Positions 13,566 to 25,102 of a stretch of 64,000 nt of DNA are shown here, one piece after another (positions within the stretch are counted from its first letter, which is position 1; every line of letters begins with the position of its first letter). This DNA is from Ornithodoros turicata. Lineage: Eukaryota > Arthropoda > Arachnida > Ixodida > Argasidae. Under the pieces are notes generated by a model, which saw only the letters and a list, made by a program, of their open reading frames with translations, was not told where the DNA came from and did not search any database. Location: positions 139,440,376-139,504,375 of the forward strand of contig NC_088201.1 in the NCBI RefSeq assembly GCF_037126465.1, written 5' to 3'. Made by a program: the position numbers and the translations under genes.

Positions 13566-14304
13566 AAGCCGTCGCCACACTTTCCCGTAACGCGCGATCG
13601 CGTGGCACGTGTGGCCACAAGAGTCACCAAACGGCCAACCTTCGACGGTGTGTTCGAGACATGTGGATCATTGCACGGAGGCACCGCCTCTCGACGGGGG
13701 CTCGGCAATGGCTTGATATGCTCTCACCTTCTGTTTGTGGTGCGCCCTCACCCAACGGGCGGCTTCTGCCACGAACGATTGGGAATGTGAAAATGCGCGC
13801 TTATCTCATGCACTCTACCTTGCCGCGTTAAAAGGAATAAAGAAGTGTTGTGAGTGAGCTATGGGTTTGATATAATTCTATGAATAATTCTATGAATATA
13901 TTCTTTTGAGACGAACGTAAACACGAAAAAGAAACTTCAGCTCTGTCCGTTATCACCGCTCCTGAATCTTTAATTAATTCATTTGTGCTGAAGGCATATC
14001 TAGTGACACATTTGGAAGCTTATTTTCAGTTTTTGATTTATTCTCCGCATCGTGCAATCGGGGCAATCGCGCATTCCCTTCCCAATGTCCCTTCTCAGTC
14101 ACAGCTGGCGCGCGCGCAGGGAACGAACGTTAGTGCAGAGCAGGTAAGGCCAGTGGGTGAAACATTCGGGAATCCGAAGACACCATCGAGAGGAGGCGTT
14201 TGTGCGGAATTATCCACTGTCTCGAACCCAGTGTCGACGCCTGGCGGTGCTGACGCTTCTGGGGCCACGCGATCTCGCGTTACGGTTAAGTTTGGCGACG
14301 GCTG
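13566..14304. mobile_element. 739-bp TA-target DNA element (MITE-like)
   Basis: The termini are inverted repeats: AAGCCGTCGCCACACTTT on the left and, from the right, CAGCCGTCGCCAAACTTA, continuing through CCGTAACGCG and GATCGCGTGG for over 40 bases. TA is present on each side (13564-13565, 14305-14306). Removing the element and one TA restores the reading frame of the interrupted reverse transcriptase between its VIPV and YKYGNK motifs, which is strong internal proof. No transposase is encoded; a Tc1/mariner-type mover is likely from the TA target. Confidence 0.88.
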
Positions 14305-15790
14305 TACAGGAATAACAATGAAATTCTTCCAAAGTTTAGGGAATCGACGTGACGATAACGATAAGTTAAAGGTATGTGTCGGGGGGATAACAAAAAGGCA
14401 CAGCGCAGCCCTTGATAATAAAAGAAGGTACACTATCAAAGGCTAACGACATTTTCGGCTTAAGCATCTGGACTGCAGTCAGAACTTCAGAGGAATCAAT
14501 AAAAGGTACATGAAGATAGTCATCAGTTGTTATTGAAATAGGCGTGCATGGGTAAGTTGCCCCTTGTGATGCGTAAACCGAAGAAGAATGATCCACAAAA
14601 GCGTTGGAAATGTCGGAAGGCAAATCAATCCTGTTTCCCGAAGGATCATTAATATGTGTGATACTTTCGCGATTGGAACCTAGTTCCTTCGTATAGCGCC
14701 GAAACACGCGCGGGTTACGAACTAAGTTATTTTGAACAAAATCCAAGTAATGCATTTTATCACGGCGGTACAAAACCTTGGCTTGTTTTCTATGTGTACT
14801 GTATATTGAATACGAGTCAACATCTCGTAATGTTCTGAAATGGCGATGGAACTTCATTTTTTTTACGTAGCGTGCGCCGGAGTTCGGCCTAAAACCAAAC
14901 GGGATAATTTTGTTTCCTCTCACAACTCCTAGGGACATGGAGATCAATACCTTTTTTTAACAGCAGAGGTAAACAATTCGACGGCAATGTCCGCATCGGA
15001 TGCGTCAAGAACTGCGGACCAGTCCAGACATTCAAAGTATCGATACATGCCAAGGTAATCGCCCTTGCCGAACTTGCGATTTTTTAAAATGTATTGGACG
15101 GCGTTGAAGTAAGGCGCAATGATGACAAAAAGGGTACATGCCACACGTCCTCTCTCAGCTAAGGTTCTCTGACAGTCTCGATACTATCCACGTCGCAGTT
15201 TGTAAGATCCAGATCTAATACGTCTCCTGCATCATTTTGGAATGCATTCAATTGTCTTAAAGACAGGAAAAACATCACAAAAAGAACAGAGACCGCCTTA
15301 GACGCAGATCTATTGTCAGAAACTGAGACATGACGTGGAGCAGCCCAGTCAATGCTGGGGACGTTGAAGTCCCCGAGGCACAACACACGATATTTAAAAG
15401 TGTCTAGGCATTTGCTCAGGTCCCCCAGTTGACATACAAAATCATGGCTGTTTACATTTGGTGCAAAGTAGCAACAACCTACAATCAGATTTGATGAAAG
15501 ATCCATCTTTCATCGTTAATTTCTTAGGCAATTTGAGGCTTTGTATGTATATGTCCTTTCTATATTGTTCCAGCCTCAGAACATCAGTTCTCTGATATCA
15601 GATTTGGTTTATCTCTTGTACAGGTGTCAACTCACACGCTTTCTTTACAAACTACAAGGTCGTTACGATGAAAAGCAGAGAGACTTTGCTTAACAGCAAT
15701 AAGAATTTGAGTCCACAAGATGATACTGTACAGAATCTCAGATGCACGTAGATTTCTGCTCATGATCCGCGTTTTGTTATTCCTAATTCG

Positions 15791-17433
15791 CAGATGTGGG
15801 TAACCAGTTCATCCACACGCTTAAAGGGACTGTCGCATCCGTCCCGGTCGATTCCGAATCTATAGCTCCGTTCTGCCCCTCGTTCGTCACCAACAATAGC
15901 GCCGGAAATCAGACGCAAATTAGTGAAATCGTTCCTGCGCAAGTCGATATAATGCATGGCAAGAAGAGACGCCGGACGAATATGCTGGAATTCCCTGTCT
16001 GTAGACGGGAGAAAAAATCACACGGACAAGTCCAACCAGGGGGCGCCTCATGTGCGACCGACTGGCGGGTGGGCAGGCCGCTGGAAAAAGTGCGAAGCGT
16101 CATAGGCTTTGTCAAATTTGGGTTAGCGTCGGATTCGTTCGTACAGCCAAGAACATAGCAACGTGTTCCACGTGACATGCTCGCATCATAGAGACAAGCG
16201 GAGGTCGATGCATTACCGAGGAGTTTTCACAAAGTGACGAAATGGGTTGCGGTTCGAACGCGAAGCAGACGAGCTTTTATGCAATCTCGTGGGCTGCGCT
16301 CCCATTGGTGTGCCTGGCCTACGTCATCATGACATTATCATCGCCGTGGATTCTTTAGGTGCAAACGCATTGCGAATCTTCGACTCTCGTGCATTTAATA
16401 TGCAAGCTGTTTCCGGAAAAACAACTTGGCCAAGTAGACTGTGAAGAAGTGCCAAACATCCCCGTAGCGTTCTCCTGCGCACGCTCCCCGATTCGATAGA
16501 CCCTTTAATATTAAATAACAAAACCTTAATTTTGGAGATGTCTTCACCTTTGTCCGTACAGTATGGACTAGAAGGTATATTTAGATAGAGTGCGTGTAAC
16601 ATTCAATGTCTCCACTTCCTGACAGTTCAGAAAGCTGGAATTACTTGAAAACTTATTATCTGTCATATCTTTCTTCCGAGGCATCTTGAGATCTTTCTTG
16701 AGATGAGTGATTTTTTTCTGTTAACACTGCTTGTTTCCCATGACTGTTTTGTCCTGCCTCAGTGGATGCGTGCGGAGCTGTCCTATTGCGTGTGCCTTAC
16801 AAAGGTCCGTTACAGTTAAATGATAACTGAAGCTAATAAAGGTGCTACTAATAAAGCTGAGGTTTTCTCTTAAGACTCACGAGAAAACCGCACCTTTTTC
16901 TAGTTTCTCCTACTTCGGTTTTCACCTTGACGCACCTCGGAAAAGGCTGTATTACGAGCTACAAGAGCGCAATATCAGCTTGAGCTATGTCATAGGAATG
17001 TGAGAAGTAAGGGGTGAACGGATTCAAATAGTTTCCTTTTGAGGTATGCGTGTTAACGGGGATTTAACGAGCGTCTTCCATAGCAATTTAAATCATCACT
17101 CTAATAATAGCCTTAAGCTTTTAACAAAATCGTTCTGACATTTGGAACGTGTCATACGCTCACAAATACTAAATAAGCGGACACCATTCGAATAAGGCTC
17201 AAAATAATAAATGAATGTTACAAACAATAAGTGTAGGTACATACCACGAGTGGGTACAATCTCACCTATGCATGCGCAATGATTTCGAAGCATTTAAATG
17301 AATCATTTTTGCTATTTTGCTGCAGGGGAAGTTTTGCAGCCTTCTGAATCTTTGTTCGATTTCGAAACTTTTATTGCATCAATCGTAGTGACAGGACACA
17401 CGAATAGCAGCCCCGTGTGTATATGTAGATATA
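15791..17433. other. Region upstream of the EN-RT remnant, mostly unassigned
   Basis: Minus-strand open frames at 15909-16178 and 16327-16602 lie where ORF1, the 5' UTR or the endonuclease N-terminus of the LINE could be. The first begins with a CYVLGC stretch faintly like a THAP-domain start, but the rest does not fit. The second contains KVLLFNIKGS, loosely like the start of an EN domain. From about 16610 to 17433 I see no gene and no named repeat. Confidence 0.35.
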
Positions 17434-17474
17434 CAGGGTGTTCCACATAAATGCGAACGTATTTTTTAAATATA

Positions 17475-18757
17475 CGAGGGGGGACCCAAAAGAAACCAGA
17501 ATTGTCCTCGGGAGGGCGGATTCCTTGTAATACAGGCTTTCACCACTAGCTGAGAGTTTTACGAACTGTTTTGCATCAGTGCACCAAATGGCGTTGTTGT
17601 GCAACGCTGCGTTCGGCTGCAGTGAATTCTATTTTTAGACCCCTTCAACGCGTTTGCCTATTTCCTGTTGGGCAAAAACGCATCCGAAACGGCAGTTATG
17701 CTACAGACGGCTTACAAGGAGGCTGCTTTGAGCAAAACACAAGTGTACGAATGGGTTTCTCGATTTAAACGAGGAGAAATGTCGATTGGGGATCAACCTC
17801 GCTCCGGAAGGCCTTCGTCCAGCCACACCGAAGGAAATGTCGACAGAATTTGTCAAGCCGTCTTGCAAGACCGCCGTCGGACCATTGATGAGCTTGTGCA
17901 GTTGACAGGGGTGTCGTGGAGCTCATGTCAGCGAATTTTATCCAACGATTTTCATATGAAACGGGTTGCAGCTTAATTTGTGCCCCGACTGCTCACGCAC
18001 GAAGAAAGAGAGAATCGCATGGCTGCGTGCCGTGCGTTGAAGGACCAGTTGGAGACGGACCACGACTTCCTTTCTAAAATCATAAGCGGAGACGAATCTT
18101 GGTGCTACGGTTACGACCCCGAAACGAAACAGTAGTCTAGCCAATGGAGAACAGACAGTTCCCCACGACCCAAGAAAGCATGACAAGTGAAGTCGCACGT
18201 CAAGACCATGGTGATCTGTTTCTTTGATGTGAGGGGGCTTCTGCACTCGGAATTTGTTCCGCCGGGTAAAACGGTCAACCAAAGCTTTTACTTGGAAGTT
18301 TTAAGAAGGTTGCGCCACGATCTGCGGAAGAAACGTCCCGAGTTGTGGCAGTCAGGTCATTGGTTCTTTCATCATGACAACGCACCTGCCCGCACCCCGC
18401 TGAGTGTTCAGCAGTTTCTGACCAAAAATGGCATGACCTCTGTGTCCCACCCTGCCTACTCACCTGGGCTAGCCCCCTGTGACTTTTTTCTATTCCCCCG
18501 GATGAAGAAAGTCCTCAAATGGAAACGTTTCGCCGATGTCGAATAAGTGAAACAGAAAACGGCACAACCAATAAAAAGCATCAACGTCGACGAGTTCCAA
18601 AACCGTTTTCAGCAGCGGGGAAAAAAAAAACGTCTGAACAGGTGCATTGCATCAAAGGGAGATTACTTTGAAGGTGTTTGAAGTTAGAGCTTGTAACAAT
18701 AAAAACACAATTTGTTAGAAAACAATTCCGGTTTCTTTTGGTTCCCCCACCCTCCTG
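17475..18757 (+). mobile_element. mariner element (D34D), inactive
   Basis: A 1283-bp element flanked by TA, with inverted ends CGAGGGGGGACCCAAAAG and, from the right, CAGGAGGGTGGGGGAACCAAAAG. Length and ends are standard for mariner. It sits in the left arm of the CAGGGTGT foldback MITE and so inserted later. Confidence 0.93.
17641..18681 (+). pseudogene. mariner transposase pseudogene
   Basis: The product would be a DDD-type transposase that cuts and pastes mariner DNA in the nucleus. The N-terminal helix-turn-helix half is visible (LSKTQVYEWVSRFKRG, then DPRSGRP-like QPRSGRPSS). The catalytic aspartates are in GDESW (about 18091), HHDNAP (about 18375) and APCDFFLFP, with exactly 34 residues between the last two, which defines mariner. 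The C-terminal signature CIASKGDYFEGV ends at 18681. All of this is in one frame but is interrupted by stops at 17974 (TAA), 18133 (TAG), 18181 (TGA) and 18544 (TAA), and the first residues are in another frame upstream of about 17650. It cannot give an active enzyme. Confidence 0.93.
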
Positions 18758-19613
18758 TATATATATCACTTTTGCCGAGGTCAAATCAATTGCAATATAG
18801 CATATGCTAAATGGCGCTCCTGAGGAGGGCATTAGCAAACTCCTAAGGCAATGCCTTAATTAATTTTCAATAATTAACTTTTTAATTATAAAAGCTATGA
18901 AGTTGTCCCAATGCGAACATCTGGTCCCTTCGGTCACCTGATACCGGAGCCGTTTTCAGAAGAAAAATCCGTTCGATAGATCGTCCGCAAAAAGTTCGTG
19001 AAGGAACACCTCTTTTTTAATTTTGTTCATTACACATTTTCGGCGACGTGTCTTTCCTTCACCCCAAATATGAGAGGGTGAAGGAGCACAGTGTCGCCTC
19101 ATGCGTCGAAGATAAGCTTTAATTTGCGGAAACAAAACAAAACAAATGTATCGCGTGACTGTGTCGGAACAGCCCTTATCTCGGGTTGCATTTTCTGTTT
19201 TCTTTTAACCTTTTTCCAGATGCAAGAGGCGATAGTGTGCTCTTTCCCCCTCTCACATTGGGGGCGAAGGAAAGACGCGCCTCTAGAGATACGCAATCTA
19301 CAAAATAAAGAAAAATTGTGTACCTTCACGAATTTTTTGTGGACGATCTATCGAACGAATTTTTGTTCGAAAGACGGCTCCGTTATCAGGTGACCGAAGG
19401 GACCACATGTTCTCATTGAGACAACTTTTGTAGCTTTTATAATTAAAAAGTTAATTATTGAAAGTTAATTAAGACATTGCCTTAGGAGTTTGCTAATGCC
19501 TTCCTAAGGAGTGGAATTCAAACATTTGCTATATTACAATCAATTTCATCTTGGAAAAAGTGATATATATATTTTAAAAAATATGTTCGCATTTGGCTGG
19601 GACACCCTGTGTA

Positions 19614-20219
19614 ACAACCAGCCCAACAGTTGTTATTGTTGGTAGTAGTGACAACAGTCATTTTTGGTGACTGCGTTTTTATTTTGTCAATTAATAGATT
19701 TTAACTGCCTGCGTATGATGCTACGGTTCTCTCTGACTGCACTGCAACACGCGAGCCAAATAGATGCAAAAACCATCTAGCTTCCAGCGCACTAAGAGCT
19801 CAACGTCATTACACATGCAACTCCTAAAAGGATGCCCCTTCGTTTTAACGTTCATGACCATTAAGAAGATCACAGGATGAAAGCGATCAAGACACTATCG
19901 TCTTCTACAGTGCCACAAATAGTATATAACCTGATTATATGGGTTACATGATGCTGCGAAAAAATTATGGCCCACCAAGCTCCTGGCGAAGCCTCCGACA
20001 ACCGCCTTTTGATATAAACACATTTTGCTATAACAGGTATTCCGATGCTCGAAGTGTGATTTGACAGCTCATATGTTACTGTTTGTGCAGAGCGATTGAT
20101 ATTGTGTGTACGACACTACGTGTATAATTGATGCATCTCTTCAGTTAACAGGCAAAAAAAAAAGGAGAAGTCTAACACTCCCAAGTGAATAAGATAAGTA
20201 TTTAAAAGAGATTCAAGCA
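19614..20219. other. No recognisable feature
   Basis: AT-rich spacer between the foldback MITE and the PLE remnant. I see no convincing open frame, terminal repeat or RNA gene. Confidence 0.5.
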
Positions 20220-20229
20220 TTTATTTTAC

Positions 20230-20841
20230 TGGAAAAAGTTTTCGGACGGAAATTGAAGGAAGTTTTCCCGCGGGCACCCCGGTTGCTTTCAAGCGACAGA
20301 CTATATACCTTACGTAACCTACTCGTATCGTCAAAGATTCATCAGCAACCCCCCAAGTTGTGCTCCATGTGGCAAAACACGATGCCAGACCTGTAAATTT
20401 ATTGTTTCGTGTACACAGAATGATAGCAACAAAAACAACAACTTCACTTTTAAAATAAAACACCCTCTTAACTGTAAACAATGTAATTTATGCTACATAA
20501 TGTTCTGCACCAAATGTCATGATCAGTATGTCGGAGAAACGTCTAATTCCATGCGGGAACGGTTTTACGGACACAAAGAAAAAATTGTTCATCAGCGATC
20601 AACCCCTATTTCCTTGCCTTTTAACCTTCCTGAGCACGACTTTAACACACACTTAAAGTTCGTCATCTTAGAATTGGGCTTTCCTGACAACAACAAACGC
20701 AAAAACCGAGTGTCATTTTTAATTGCTGAATTCCAGTCATTGACTCCCCATGGTCTCAATGTTTTTTTCTGGCCCACTTTATCATCTTGTTTGCCCGATT
20801 TCCCCGAAGGTCCCAAAACATTGCCTAAACATGTCTGCTAA
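20230..20841 (+). pseudogene. PLE polyprotein C-terminus: linker and GIY-YIG endonuclease, frameshifted
   Basis: PLE proteins join a reverse transcriptase to a GIY-YIG nuclease that nicks the target. Here only the end of the RT/linker and the nuclease remain. The linker shows the LKEVFPRAP and LRNLLV stretch and the cysteine knot APCGKTRCQTC (about 20365-20400). The nuclease begins with CTKCHDQYVGET followed by an R..GH motif (about 20500-20580). The RT/linker part, the cysteine part and the nuclease lie in three frames, so at least two frameshifts are present; the nuclease frame itself is open from about 20461 to 20841. The usual catalytic spacing looks kept, but the whole is a fossil. Confidence 0.85.
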
Positions 20842-21435
20842 ACATAAAAACTCTTGACCTGTTTTTCACCCACTGCAGGAGACCACGTGTGCATCGGTCA
20901 TTTGACCACCTGAAGCAATCACCTTTAGTATTGTATTATACATCCCCCCTTTTTGACCAACCCCTGGGACCGCTGTCTTTAAACTGTGGTACATATACCT
21001 TCTGTTCTCAACAGACATGTTACAATTCCTCCAATTTTATTTTAATTTGCTTATAGCTTTTTCATTATTTTTTAACCCGTTTTAAGAATGCATCACTTTT
21101 GCAAAACTCCTAATAACCGATAGCCTCTTCTCAGCTTCTTTACGTTAGAATGCAGGCCAAACACGAGTGCTGCCATTGTTTATCTTTTTTTCAACAAACA
21201 CCTGCAGTGTCATATTTCTTCCATCAGTCTTCTTTACCATGTTCGCTCACCTGAGATCTCTCAATGGTTGTTGTCTCCGGTAACACTCCTACTGTACATC
21301 GCCTTCTTTTGTATTTTCTTTTTCATGCCCTCACTCCTCTGTAATAAGAATTTGTATATCCTCCTCACCACCTTCTTGTCCCCTTTCTCTGATGTACATT
21401 AGTATAAATATCTCGACCAAGTGTTCAATGTATCG

Positions 21436-21486
21436 CACCTTATGAAGGACGGACTCCGTCCGAAAGCCTGTTTTTCAGTAAAATAA
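21436..21486 (+). ncRNA. Possible degenerate hammerhead ribozyme in the PLE tail
   Basis: The sequence has CTTATGA, a 6-bp stem II (GGACGG/CCGTCC with a 3-base loop), GAAA, a short CTG/CAG stem III with a T-rich loop, then TA. The order matches a type I hammerhead, but the core is CTTATGA rather than CTGATGA and I do not see a convincing stem I. Hammerheads are known in PLEs, which raises the prior. It may be an inactive relic or only a hairpin. Confidence 0.3.
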
Positions 21487-21930
21487 ATGGTTCAATCTCT
21501 TTAAGTACTTATCATCTCTTCAGCTCTATTCACAGATCTTCAGAGATCAACTGGGAAGATTCAGTTTCTCTCGAATTGAGTCGACCAGCTAGGAGTCATG
21601 ACAAAATCTTCCCAGACATAAACAGTGGTGGTGGTGAAAGGGCTCGACGTTGTCGGCCTCACAGAGGTGGGATACCTAACGACTGACGCCCTGGGGGAAT
21701 GTGCGTCATGGGCCGACTTCTAAGGGAACCGTTTTCGCTTTTCCCTTTGTTGTCTGCTATTTCAGACTGGAATGCCCCAAGAAATTAAACTCTAAACTGA
21801 CATAGACTCTTTCTGTGAACAATGTGAGTTGTACATTCAGTAACCGAGGCCGTTTTGCAAGTGAATACATATGTATATGTATATATACAGGTGTGTTTAC
21901 AGGGTGTATACAACGTATACAGGGTGTGTA

Positions 21931-22739
21931 CAGGGTGTTTGTTTCACCTAAAGTGATGAAAAATTCTAACTGGCAACGTACTCGCCGGAGGATTGTGGGA
22001 TTTTCAGCAATTACCTTCTGGAAACTTTTGCCACCATTGAGGAAGGCTTTGGGCGATTTTCTAACTGTGGGAAATTTATTTTTGTTAATTCAAAATTGCC
22101 AAGCGAACCCCACTTTTTTTAAAACGGAAATATGAAGTCCTCCACGGATAACCGCAGGCCCTATAAAAACTATGCACTGTATCGCAACAGAAATAGTCGA
22201 AACAATTAGTAAAAACTATGCTTTAGCCCCGTCTGCTTGATTTGCGCGAAATGTGTGTCTGGACGATGAAGTGTCCCCGCCTTCATTTGTTTCACCTTCT
22301 TTGTGATAAGACGGTTGTTTTGTTTTCTTTGTGATAAGACGTTTGTCACCAGCATACAGGTCACAGGAGGGTAAAGAAATGCAAAAAGAAAAAAACGCGC
22401 ATTTTCCGCGCGCGGTTCTGTGCGACAATCAATCGGAAGGGCCTTGAGCGTAATTGTTACTATTTTTTTTAGACGATTTCTGTTGCGGTACTGTGCATAG
22501 TTTTTGTTGAGTCTGTGGTTGTCCGTGAAGGACTTCATATTTCTGCAAAAAAAAGAGTTTGGTTCCCTTTGCAATTTTAAAAGTTCAATTTAAAAAATAA
22601 ATTTCCTTGAATTGAAAATTGTCCAACGCCTTCATAAATGACGGCAAAGGTTTCCTGAAGGTAACTGTCGAAAATCCCACAACCCTCCCGCGAGTACGTC
22701 GCCAGTTAGAACTTATCAGGTTCGGTGAAACACCCTGTG
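21931..22739. mobile_element. Foldback MITE with CAGGGTGTTTG ends
   Basis: TA flanks (21929-21930, 22740-22741) enclose ends CAGGGTGTTTGTTTCACC and, from the right, CACAGGGTGTTTCACCG. Arms of about 290 bp pair almost throughout: the segment reading GGATTGTGGGATTTTCAG near 21990 pairs near 22675, and AACTATGCACTGTATCGC near 22165 pairs near 22500. The loop, 22220-22430, has a small direct repeat, CTTTGTGATAAGACG. It is a sibling type of 17434-19611. Just outside, 21888-21930 holds several CAGGGTGT ends back to back, as expected of TA-targeting MITEs inserted in one another. Confidence 0.87.
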
Positions 22740-22741
22740 TA

Positions 22742-24590
22742 CAGGGTATGTCACGTCTCGTGTCATTTGACCTTTGTAAAAAACGGCTCAACGGAAAAAT
22801 ATGTGGTAAGCGGCTACCTTCCGGCCGTTCAAGTCGCCATCTACTAAAATTACTTTCGACTATTTTCAATTTTTTGAATTGAACTCGGAAATTTGCCTTG
22901 TCAGTGTAACGTTTTTCTTGCTAAAACAGACAGACCGTGGTTGAATTAGCCATACCCGCCGCAAAATGCGATTCCTAGTACTGTGGTAATGTCCAGAAAA
23001 GGTGTCCGAAAATTGAGCGTTAGTTGCGCGTATTTCAGCGACGCATTAAAGCCCGTTTCACACTAGATGAACAAAACACGAAGCAACAGTAAAGCATGAG
23101 CGAAACACGAAAGCAAAACAGCTGGCGAACAGTGTTTCACGAGCATGTTCGGTGTACACCCTCTCACACTGCGGAAACATGCGTAGGACATACGAACAAA
23201 GCAAGTGTTTTGCTAGTGTGATTGAAGTCATGAACAAAAGCATGCATGCAGAACATACGCGCCATACAAAAAGCTGTGTTTCTGACATTGCTCGATTTTC
23301 GAGATGAAAAACACGGCTGTCCAAAGTTTAGCGTTGCGAGCTCTAGGGAATTTCCCTAGATCTAGAGAACTTGAGGTTGCTTCGAGCAAAAAATAAATAA
23401 AAAAAATTTATGCTGAAAATCTAGGGAGTTATATATTGTCGCATGTACACGAGTAGCTCAACTAAAAAAAATGGAAGCGATGGCATTTTCGTTTAAGGTG
23501 AAAAGAACTCAACTTACAAAAATCAGACTTTCTAATGAGCAACCCCCATGCCGTTTGCACGTCCAACTGTTTCACTCCCCCAGAGAGCGCTGTTTGGGTA
23601 GCAGTTGGGGCTGTTGAGTAAGATGTTATCTATCTATAGAAGGCTGATATTATACTGGGGCAATTTCGAGAGAGCGAGTAAACACGAGGAGGGTAATTCC
23701 ACCGCCTAATGAAACTTGTTGCCTCTCCTGTTTCTTGAACAAAATACTTCCAATTAATCCGAATCTGTGCAATTCGTTCGTTTAATTATCAGTTGTAATT
23801 GAGCCGTAATTCATGATCGCATATATGTTTCCACTTACGTTCGCATTAAGAACATAACTGGCAATGAAGCACTCTACCTAAGCATAGAAAATGGAGCGGT
23901 CTCACCTTCTGCAATAATTTGTTTGTTTAGAGCTCAGACACAGAGTACACAAACTATATGAGAGTCCAAAACACACATCAAGGCAGCCAAAATAGGTTAC
24001 AATGTAAAACATGATGTCCTGCTGAAAAAGATAATTCTTCCACCCAAATGTCTGTACTATCAGTGTATCACAAGTTGCTCAACGTCATCCGAAGGGTAGT
24101 CATGTTTTCCACAAAATACACGGAAGGCAGGCCAGTTCATGCACTTCCACAAAATACAGGGCACTTCATGCTTCTGTCCAGGCTTCTAGTTCCATCCTTG
24201 GAAAGGAGCTCGAAGACTTGATAGGCCAAGCGAGTACATGCAATGTGAAATACAACATGATTTGCTTTGCATCCTGGGACTAAGATGTCTGTAAATTCCA
24301 TTGTACAAGCTACCTTTGGGTAGCGAAAGAAGAAGTTACTGGGTAGTGGAAAGAAATACAATTGTCGTGACACGGACAAAATGGCAGCCGATATCCACCT
24401 GGTTCCTCGTAACGATTATAGAATCAGGGTTTCAAGTATTTTTTTCTGTTTCGCAGTTTACTGCCCGACAGGAAGCACTCGCGATTGAAATGATGGTACT
24501 GGAGACAGTCAGTAGAAAATTCGAAGAGAGAATTTCAATTTTCCCATAATGACATGTCAATAATAATGTGAAAGCCGTATCCAAACCGGC
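22742..24590. other. No clear gene; possible old repeat ends
   Basis: At 22741 another CAGGGTATGTC end starts. At about 23049 the phrase GCCCGTTTCACACTAG looks like the start of an old DNA-transposon end, but I find no partner end. The remainder is AT-rich without convincing open frames. Confidence 0.4.
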
Positions 24591-24599
24591 CTCACTTAA

Positions 24600-25102
24600 T
24601 GCAAGCGTTATAGAAACGTTTTACTGCAGGTAATGTGCAAGTGGTGGTTAGAACGCATGCCACGCAACACCTCTCGCCAAGATGCTGCATTAATCCACCG
24701 CATGCACCTCGATGTGGCCTTTACAGCTCAGTGAAGTTACCGCTTGAGACAAGTTGACTCTCCCATCTGCTGCCACTGTGGTGCTCTTGAGGGTCTGGAG
24801 CACATTCTTCTTCATTGCACCCACTACCAACCTTCCCGAACCGCACTCTCCGCGCCTCTTAGTCAGCTGGACTCTCGCCTCTTCTCCCTATCGAAATTGC
24901 TTGATCCCTGGCCCAATCCAGCCCAGCAACGATCTGCGCTCAAAACTCTTTTGACATTTCTGGACACCATCGGACTTCGACCGTTATTGCGAAGGGGCTC
25001 ATTATTTTATTCCCCACATCCCAACCAGCAATGGGGTAGACTATCGCCTCTGGCGATGAACCTCCCCACTATTCCTCTCAAAATAAAATTGTTGTTGTTG
25101 TT
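24600..25102 (+). mobile_element. I-like LINE, 5'-truncated 3' end with (TTG)n tail
   Basis: The fragment covers the last part of ORF2 and a short 3' UTR, ending AAAATAAAATTG(TTG)n at about 25102. The same 3' end is present at 12583-12842, where the target duplication proves it is the true terminus. Confidence 0.82.
24660..25002 (+). pseudogene. LINE ORF2 C-terminus with CCHC-type knuckle
   Basis: Translation gives the end of an RNase H-containing ORF2 of the I group. After a stop at about 24732 comes SPICCHCGALEGLEHILLHC (about 24762-24820), the cysteine/histidine knuckle that follows RNase H in this group, then a leucine-rich tail with QLDSRLFSLSKLL. The position that is TGA in the sister copy at 12731 is CGA here (about 24988), so the frame runs on into non-coding sequence. 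The upstream RT is missing. Confidence 0.75.

Larger units (their letters stand above)
12018..15790 (-). pseudogene. Non-LTR retrotransposon EN-RT ORF2, decayed (CR1/Jockey-like)
   Basis: On the minus strand, pieces of one polyprotein follow in order. An apurinic-type endonuclease piece lies at 15159-15506 with the metal-site motif LGDFNVPSIDW. The linker and RT N-terminus are at 14366-15144. The RT block with INYRPVSLL is at 13300-13620. The palm motif YADDILLY with GVPQGS upstream is at 12945-13190, the thumb region with LGVSVESKLKF at 12320-12577, and a C-terminal piece with PLARV at 12018-12272. The frame is broken repeatedly and is split by two insertions (13566-14304 and 12583-12842). 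No RNase H is seen. Order and motifs identify the CR1/Jockey group; the exact clade cannot be named from reading alone. Confidence 0.8.
17434..19611. mobile_element. Foldback MITE with CAGGGTGT ends, carrying a mariner
   Basis: The ends are CAGGGTGTTCCACATAA and, from the right, CACAGGGTGTCCCAGCC, with TA on both sides (17432-17433 and 19612-19613). Without the mariner it is about 890 bp, and nearly all of it is palindromic: the zone 18762-19040 (for example CGGTCACCTGATACCGG and GATAGATCGTCC) pairs with 19330-19610, and inner blocks near 19050-19090 pair with 19220-19290. It has no coding capacity. The TA target and CAGGGTGT end fit the IS630/Tc1/mariner group. Confidence 0.88.
20220..21490 (+). 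mobile_element. Penelope-like element, 3' fragment
   Basis: A 5'-truncated PLE: the tail of the open frame (to 20841), a 3' UTR of about 0.6 kb, and an end near AAAATAAATGG (21480-21490). Close to the end, a hairpin GGACGG-ACT-CCGTCC is followed by GAAA, placed as in the hammerhead ribozymes known from PLEs. The 5' limit is uncertain because the upstream sequence fades out. Confidence 0.75.

Noticed and set aside
13985..14446. 153-codon plus-strand frame
   Set aside because: It spans the right end of the TA element and the antisense of the LINE reverse transcriptase.
21630..21740. Named SINE or LINE 5' end around GGTGGTGGTGAAAGGGCTCG
   Set aside because: It looks like a dispersed repeat segment but I could not identify ends, boxes or a duplication.
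23338..23365. CTCTAGGGAATTTCCCTAG palindrome as a binding site
   Set aside because: A single short palindrome without context; not distinguishable from chance.
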